Shown here piece after piece: positions 61,288 to 64,000 of a DNA stretch of 64,000 bases. The DNA comes from Actinoplanes missouriensis 431 (GTDB lineage Bacteria > Actinomycetota > Actinomycetes > Mycobacteriales > Micromonosporaceae). Each line of letters opens with the position of its first letter. The first letter of the stretch is position 1. The notes beneath the pieces were generated by a model. That model made no database searches. It had not been told where the DNA came from and saw only the letters and a list, made by a program, of their open reading frames with translations. The stretch spans positions 3,286,001-3,350,000 of the forward strand of contig NC_017093.1 in the NCBI RefSeq assembly GCF_000284295.1, in the 5' to 3' direction. Made by a program: the position numbers and the translations under genes.

Positions 61288-62157
61288 ATGCGAAGCGACA
61301 CGCCCCAGCCGCTGGAGACGAAGGAGCGGCTGATCGACGACGGACTTCAGGCCGTGACCGTGAAGTACCGTCAGAAGCTGGCGCGCGACCTTTTGCTGGT
61401 GCCGGCGCGCTTGCCGATGGAGTGGCTGACCCCCCGCCAGCGCGCCTTCCTCGCGCTCCGCAAGGACGCGGTGATCACCGCTACCGCCCACGCGGCGGGC
61501 GTCGAGCTGGTCCACCACGTGATCCACCTCTGTGACGGCCTTGTCCCCGCGCTCGTCGACGACTTCCTGGCCGGGCGTGACATCGACGGGCCGGCGCGTG
61601 CCGGGCTGCGCCAGCGGGCGCCGGCGATCGTCCGCGACGTGCTGCTCCGGTCCTGCCCCGCCTGGCCGGCCTACGGCATCGAGGCGTTGACCCCCGAGGT
61701 CCGGGCCGCCATCGACGAGGCGCTCACCGACCAGCTGGCCCGCAGTGCGAACCCGGACCCGCCGATCATGGCGCTGCCCGACGCCGGGCCTGCCGACCAG
61801 CGGCACCACGAGGAGCGGGTGCTCTTCCTGACCTCCAGCACGCACGACCGGCACCGGCGGGTCCAGGGCCATCTCTGGGAGGAGCAGGCCCGCCACGGTG
61901 TCAACGTCGCGATCACTCTGGTGTCGTGCGGAGCTGTCGCGGTGCTCTATCTGGTGATCGTCCTGGTCGCGCGGACCGTCGACCCGACCATGACGGTCAA
62001 GGAGGCCATGATGCTGGCCGGCGCCGCACTGACCAGTGGCGGGCTCGGCATCCTCGGCGCGAGCCTCAAGGAGAAGGTGACCCGTGGCCGGTCCGGGACC
62101 GAGTCGCCGCCTGCCCGATCCGGCGACGCAGACCAGGCCCGGCCAGAGCCCCGCTGA
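61288..62157 (+). CDS. Membrane-hairpin protein divergent from XRE/GT2 operon
   Basis: About 289 aa from ATG 61288 (GAGGG 8 nt upstream; GTG 61279 possible). The N-terminal 200 residues are soluble and helical (VTVKYRQKLARDLLLVPARL, RQRAFLALRKDAVITATAHAAGVELVHHVIHLCDGL, LRQRAPAIVRDVLLRSCPAW). The C-terminus has two transmembrane helices (VNVAITLVSCGAVAVLYLVIVLV and MMLAGAALTSGGLGILGASL) separated by a short loop, then KEKVTRGRSG. A soluble domain plus C-terminal two-helix hairpin is a shape shared by effectors that perturb membranes, but no family was recognised. It is transcribed away from the XRE/GT2 operon across the operator array. Confidence 0.7.
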   Translation: MRSDTPQPLETKERLIDDGLQAVTVKYRQKLARDLLLVPARLPMEWLTPRQRAFLALRKDAVITATAHAAGVELVHHVIHLCDGLVPALVDDFLAGRDIDGPARAGLRQRAPAIVRDVLLRSCPAWPAYGIEALTPEVRAAIDEALTDQLARSANPDPPIMALPDAGPADQRHHEERVLFLTSSTHDRHRRVQGHLWEEQARHGVNVAITLVSCGAVAVLYLVIVLVARTVDPTMTVKEAMMLAGAALTSGGLGILGASLKEKVTRGRSGTESPPARSGDADQARPEPR

Positions 62158-62338
62158 CCAAGCCGCAGAGGACTGTCGCGGTGAGCGCGACGGCGAACGA
62201 CCCGCCGGCCCCGGGAAGGCGGGCCGCGAGCAGGCCCACGCCGGCCGCCACCGAGCCGATGACGGCGACGGCCAGAATCACGTAACCCACCGCGGCCGCC
62301 GGGTAAGGGCGGGCGGGGCGATGCGTCCGGGCTGCCAC
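62066..62338 (-). CDS. Small two-helix membrane protein (tentative)
   Basis: A possible 90-aa protein from GTG 62338. Two hydrophobic helices (VGYVILAVAVIGSVAAGVGLLA and FAVALTATVLCGLVSGALAG) are followed by a basic tail. No strong ribosome binding site or family was seen, and its last 92 bp run antisense to the end of the 61288-62157 gene, so it is tentative. Confidence 0.45.
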   Translation of the reverse strand: MAARTHRPARPYPAAAVGYVILAVAVIGSVAAGVGLLAARLPGAGGSFAVALTATVLCGLVSGALAGPGLRRRIGQAATRSRTGHGSPSP

Positions 62339-62406
62339 GATTCGTAACTTACGGGGTTGCCGGCGACGGCGGCACCACCGAACGGCCCATGCCGCATCGA
62401 GGAATG

Positions 62407-63285
62407 TCACCCACGAGGTGACCGCCGGCGTACGGCCAGCGCCCCCACCAGCACAGCGGCCAGGCCCACGCCCCCCAGCACGACCGTCGAACCCGGTCCC
62501 GTGTCCTTCGCTGCCACGCTCTCGTTCACCCAGCCGGCGAGGGAGTCGACCCGGGCGCTGAAATCCGGGCCGGTGTGCGGGCAGCTCGGCCCGGAGCTGA
62601 CCACCGCCACCAGGGTGACCCGGCCGCCCGGCTCCTGGCGGAAGTACGGCCCGCCCGAGTCGTGCGGGCACGGGCTGGTGTCCGCCCGCGGCGAGCGCCC
62701 GGACGCCTCGATCAGCGTGTCGCCGACCGCGTCCACGGTGAACGTCCCGGTCTGCAACACCTTCGGCGGCCGGGTCCCGTCGCCGTCGCCGGTCAGCCCG
62801 AACCCGGCCAGCCGCAGCACCTCACCGGGCCGCGGCGCCCGGTCGGCCAGCGGGATCGGCGGGACGTCGGTGATCGCCTCGGCCAGCTCGGCCAGGGCCA
62901 CGTCGGCGCCCTCGGCCTGCACCGCGTCGACCACCTCGACCTCGTGACCGCCCGGACCGCCCGGTTCGGCGCGCCCGACGATGGCGGTGGTCCGCTCGGC
63001 GACGGTACGGCCGATCCGCCGCCCGCCCGCGTCCCGGAAGCAGTGACCCGCCGTGATCACCCAGCGGGGCGCGATCAGGGCGCCGGAGCACCAGCTGTCC
63101 CGGGTGCCGCCGCCCTCGGCCGGCAACCCGGTCATCGTCAGCATCACCGCGAACCGGTAGGCCCGGTCGGGAGCGTCGTCGCCGTACGCGATGGCGGCGG
63201 CCGGTCCCGGATGCCAGGGCACGGCGGCGGCAGAGGCGGCGAGGACGACGAGCAGGTTCCGAAGAGACACGAGCATGCCGCCCAT
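62407..63285 (-). CDS. Trypsin-like (S1) secreted serine protease with C-terminal anchor
   Basis: A 292-aa protein (ATG 63285, or 63276). A signal peptide (LVSLRNLLVVLAASAAAVPWHPGPAAA) is followed by a mature AYGDDAPDRAYRFAVMLTM start. Catalytic residues are visible: His in ITAGHCF, Asp in DVALAEL, Ser in PCPHDSGGPYF. CSGALIAPRWVITAGHC is the classic S1 block. A C-terminal helix (TVVLGGVGLAAVLVGALAVRRR) anchors it or acts as a sorting tail. It is exported and probably degrades extracellular proteins. The response-regulator gene is divergent from it, 104 bp away. Confidence 0.93.
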   Translation of the reverse strand: MGGMLVSLRNLLVVLAASAAAVPWHPGPAAAIAYGDDAPDRAYRFAVMLTMTGLPAEGGGTRDSWCSGALIAPRWVITAGHCFRDAGGRRIGRTVAERTTAIVGRAEPGGPGGHEVEVVDAVQAEGADVALAELAEAITDVPPIPLADRAPRPGEVLRLAGFGLTGDGDGTRPPKVLQTGTFTVDAVGDTLIEASGRSPRADTSPCPHDSGGPYFRQEPGGRVTLVAVVSSGPSCPHTGPDFSARVDSLAGWVNESVAAKDTGPGSTVVLGGVGLAAVLVGALAVRRRSPRG

Positions 63286-63389
63286 GCTCGGCGCCGGGCG
63301 GTCGGGTGAGCGTCAGCGCCGTCTTTATGAGCCGCTTACGGTCGGCGTGCGAAGCTGACGACCGGTACGCCGGACGGGGGAGGACAGGC

Positions 63390-64000
63390 ATGCGGGTGCT
63401 CGTGGCGGACGACGAACGTCTGCTCGCCGACGCCGTCGCGCAGGGACTCCGCCGGCTGTCGATGGCCGTCGACGTGGTCTACGACGGCGACAGCGCCCTG
63501 GAACGCGTCGCGGTGAACCGGTACGACGTCGCCGTCCTGGACCGGGACATGCCCGGATGCGGGGGAGACGAGGTGTGCCGCCGGGTCGCCGCCGCGCAGC
63601 AGGGCACCAAGGTCCTGATGCTGACCGCCGCGGCCGGCATCCGCGACCGGGTCGAGGGGCTGGGGCTGGGCGCCGACGACTACCTGACCAAGCCGTTCGC
63701 GTTCGCCGAGCTGGCCGCGCGGGTGCAGGCGCTGTCCCGCCGATCCGGCGTCGCGCTGCCGCCGGTGCTCGACCGGGCCGGCATCGTCCTGGACAGCACC
63801 CGCTACACGGTCACCCGGGACGGGCAGCTGCTGTCCCTGTCGTCGAAGGAGTTCGCCATCCTGCACGTGCTGATGCGTGCCGAAGGTCGCGTGGTCAGCA
63901 CCGAGGAGCTGCTGGAACAGGCCTGGGACGAGCACGCCGACCCGTTCACCAACACGGTCCGGATGACGGTCATGACGCTGCGCCGCAAACTCGGCGACCC
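63390..64000 (+). CDS. OmpR/PhoB-family response regulator (3' end outside window)
   Basis: The frame is open at the right edge; about 203 residues are visible from ATG 63390, which has GGGGGAGG 7 nt upstream. Receiver domain: MRVLVADDERLLADAVAQGL, phosphoacceptor Asp51 in VAVLDRDMPG, MLTAAAG (Thr79) and YLTKPF with Lys101. A linker leads to the winged-helix effector domain (LLSLSSKEFAILHVLMRAEGRVVSTEELLEQAWDE...NTVRMTVMTLRRKLGDP), the C-terminal DNA-binding half of OmpR-type proteins. A partner histidine kinase is expected just beyond the window. Confidence 0.95.
   Translation, partial: MRVLVADDERLLADAVAQGLRRLSMAVDVVYDGDSALERVAVNRYDVAVLDRDMPGCGGDEVCRRVAAAQQGTKVLMLTAAAGIRDRVEGLGLGADDYLTKPFAFAELAARVQALSRRSGVALPPVLDRAGIVLDSTRYTVTRDGQLLSLSSKEFAILHVLMRAEGRVVSTEELLEQAWDEHADPFTNTVRMTVMTLRRKLGD

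Overview
The window is high-GC (about 70% or more), densely coded DNA with GTG starts, GGAGG-type ribosome binding sites and many actinobacterial families (LAL/LuxR regulators, WD40 STAND proteins, SpoIIE/STAS/HATPase partner switching, MmyB-type XRE regulators, DUF1152, DUF6131, DIP1984, DUF6192). It looks like the chromosome of a filamentous actinomycete, most probably Micromonosporaceae such as Actinoplanes. The genus is an inference from gene content only. No rRNA, tRNA or CRISPR array was found.

Layout. 1-5.8 kb: the end of a WD40 protein, then a decayed accessory zone with tandem repeats, a frameshifted transposase, an NmrA-like oxidoreductase, a zinc-ribbon pseudogene and a DUF6192 gene. 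5.8-8.7 kb: an SDR, an F420-reductase-like protein and a divergent TetR regulator. 8.7-17.5 kb: a 1209-aa STAND NTPase with HTH and 14 WD40 repeats, a divergent P450, a serine hydrolase, a GNAT enzyme, a DIP1984 protein and a pair of membrane proteins. 17.6-20.4 kb: a lower-GC island with a GmrSD-type DUF262/DUF1524 restriction protein. 20.4-30.3 kb: DUF1152 and its partner, a P-loop ATPase, an anti-sigma/anti-anti-sigma pair, an XRE regulator with a divergent SDR, a TetR regulator with a divergent quinone oxidoreductase and GT1 glycosyltransferase, an HNH protein and a pyridoxamine-phosphate-oxidase-like protein. 30.3-35.6 kb: two RibD-C reductases, a membrane protein with gpsA, and a formylglycine-generating enzyme overlapping an antisense membrane protein.

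35.7-47.7 kb holds the most striking structure: four large LAL (ATPase plus LuxR HTH) regulators arranged as two homologous two-gene operons facing each other tail to tail. The convergent stop codons share one 8-bp palindrome at 41197-41204. One of the four genes is split inside its Walker B region by a 1180-bp IS630-family element flanked by TA duplications; removing it in silico restores an 886-codon frame.

47.8-56.5 kb: two alpha/beta hydrolases, a MASE1-GAF-SpoIIE phosphatase with STAS and HATPase partners, an RlpA-like exported protein, a secreted WD40 protein, a 51-aa DUF6131 protein and an MFS transporter. 56.6-58.9 kb: a zinc alcohol dehydrogenase with a conserved companion, then a GNAT enzyme. 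58.9-62.3 kb: an XRE-type regulator translationally coupled to a DxD glycosyltransferase-like protein, divergent from a membrane-hairpin protein. The AT-richer gap between them carries four copies of the decamer TTGAGNCAAC. This is the best candidate for an undescribed regulated module. The window ends with a trypsin-like protease and the start of an OmpR-family response regulator.
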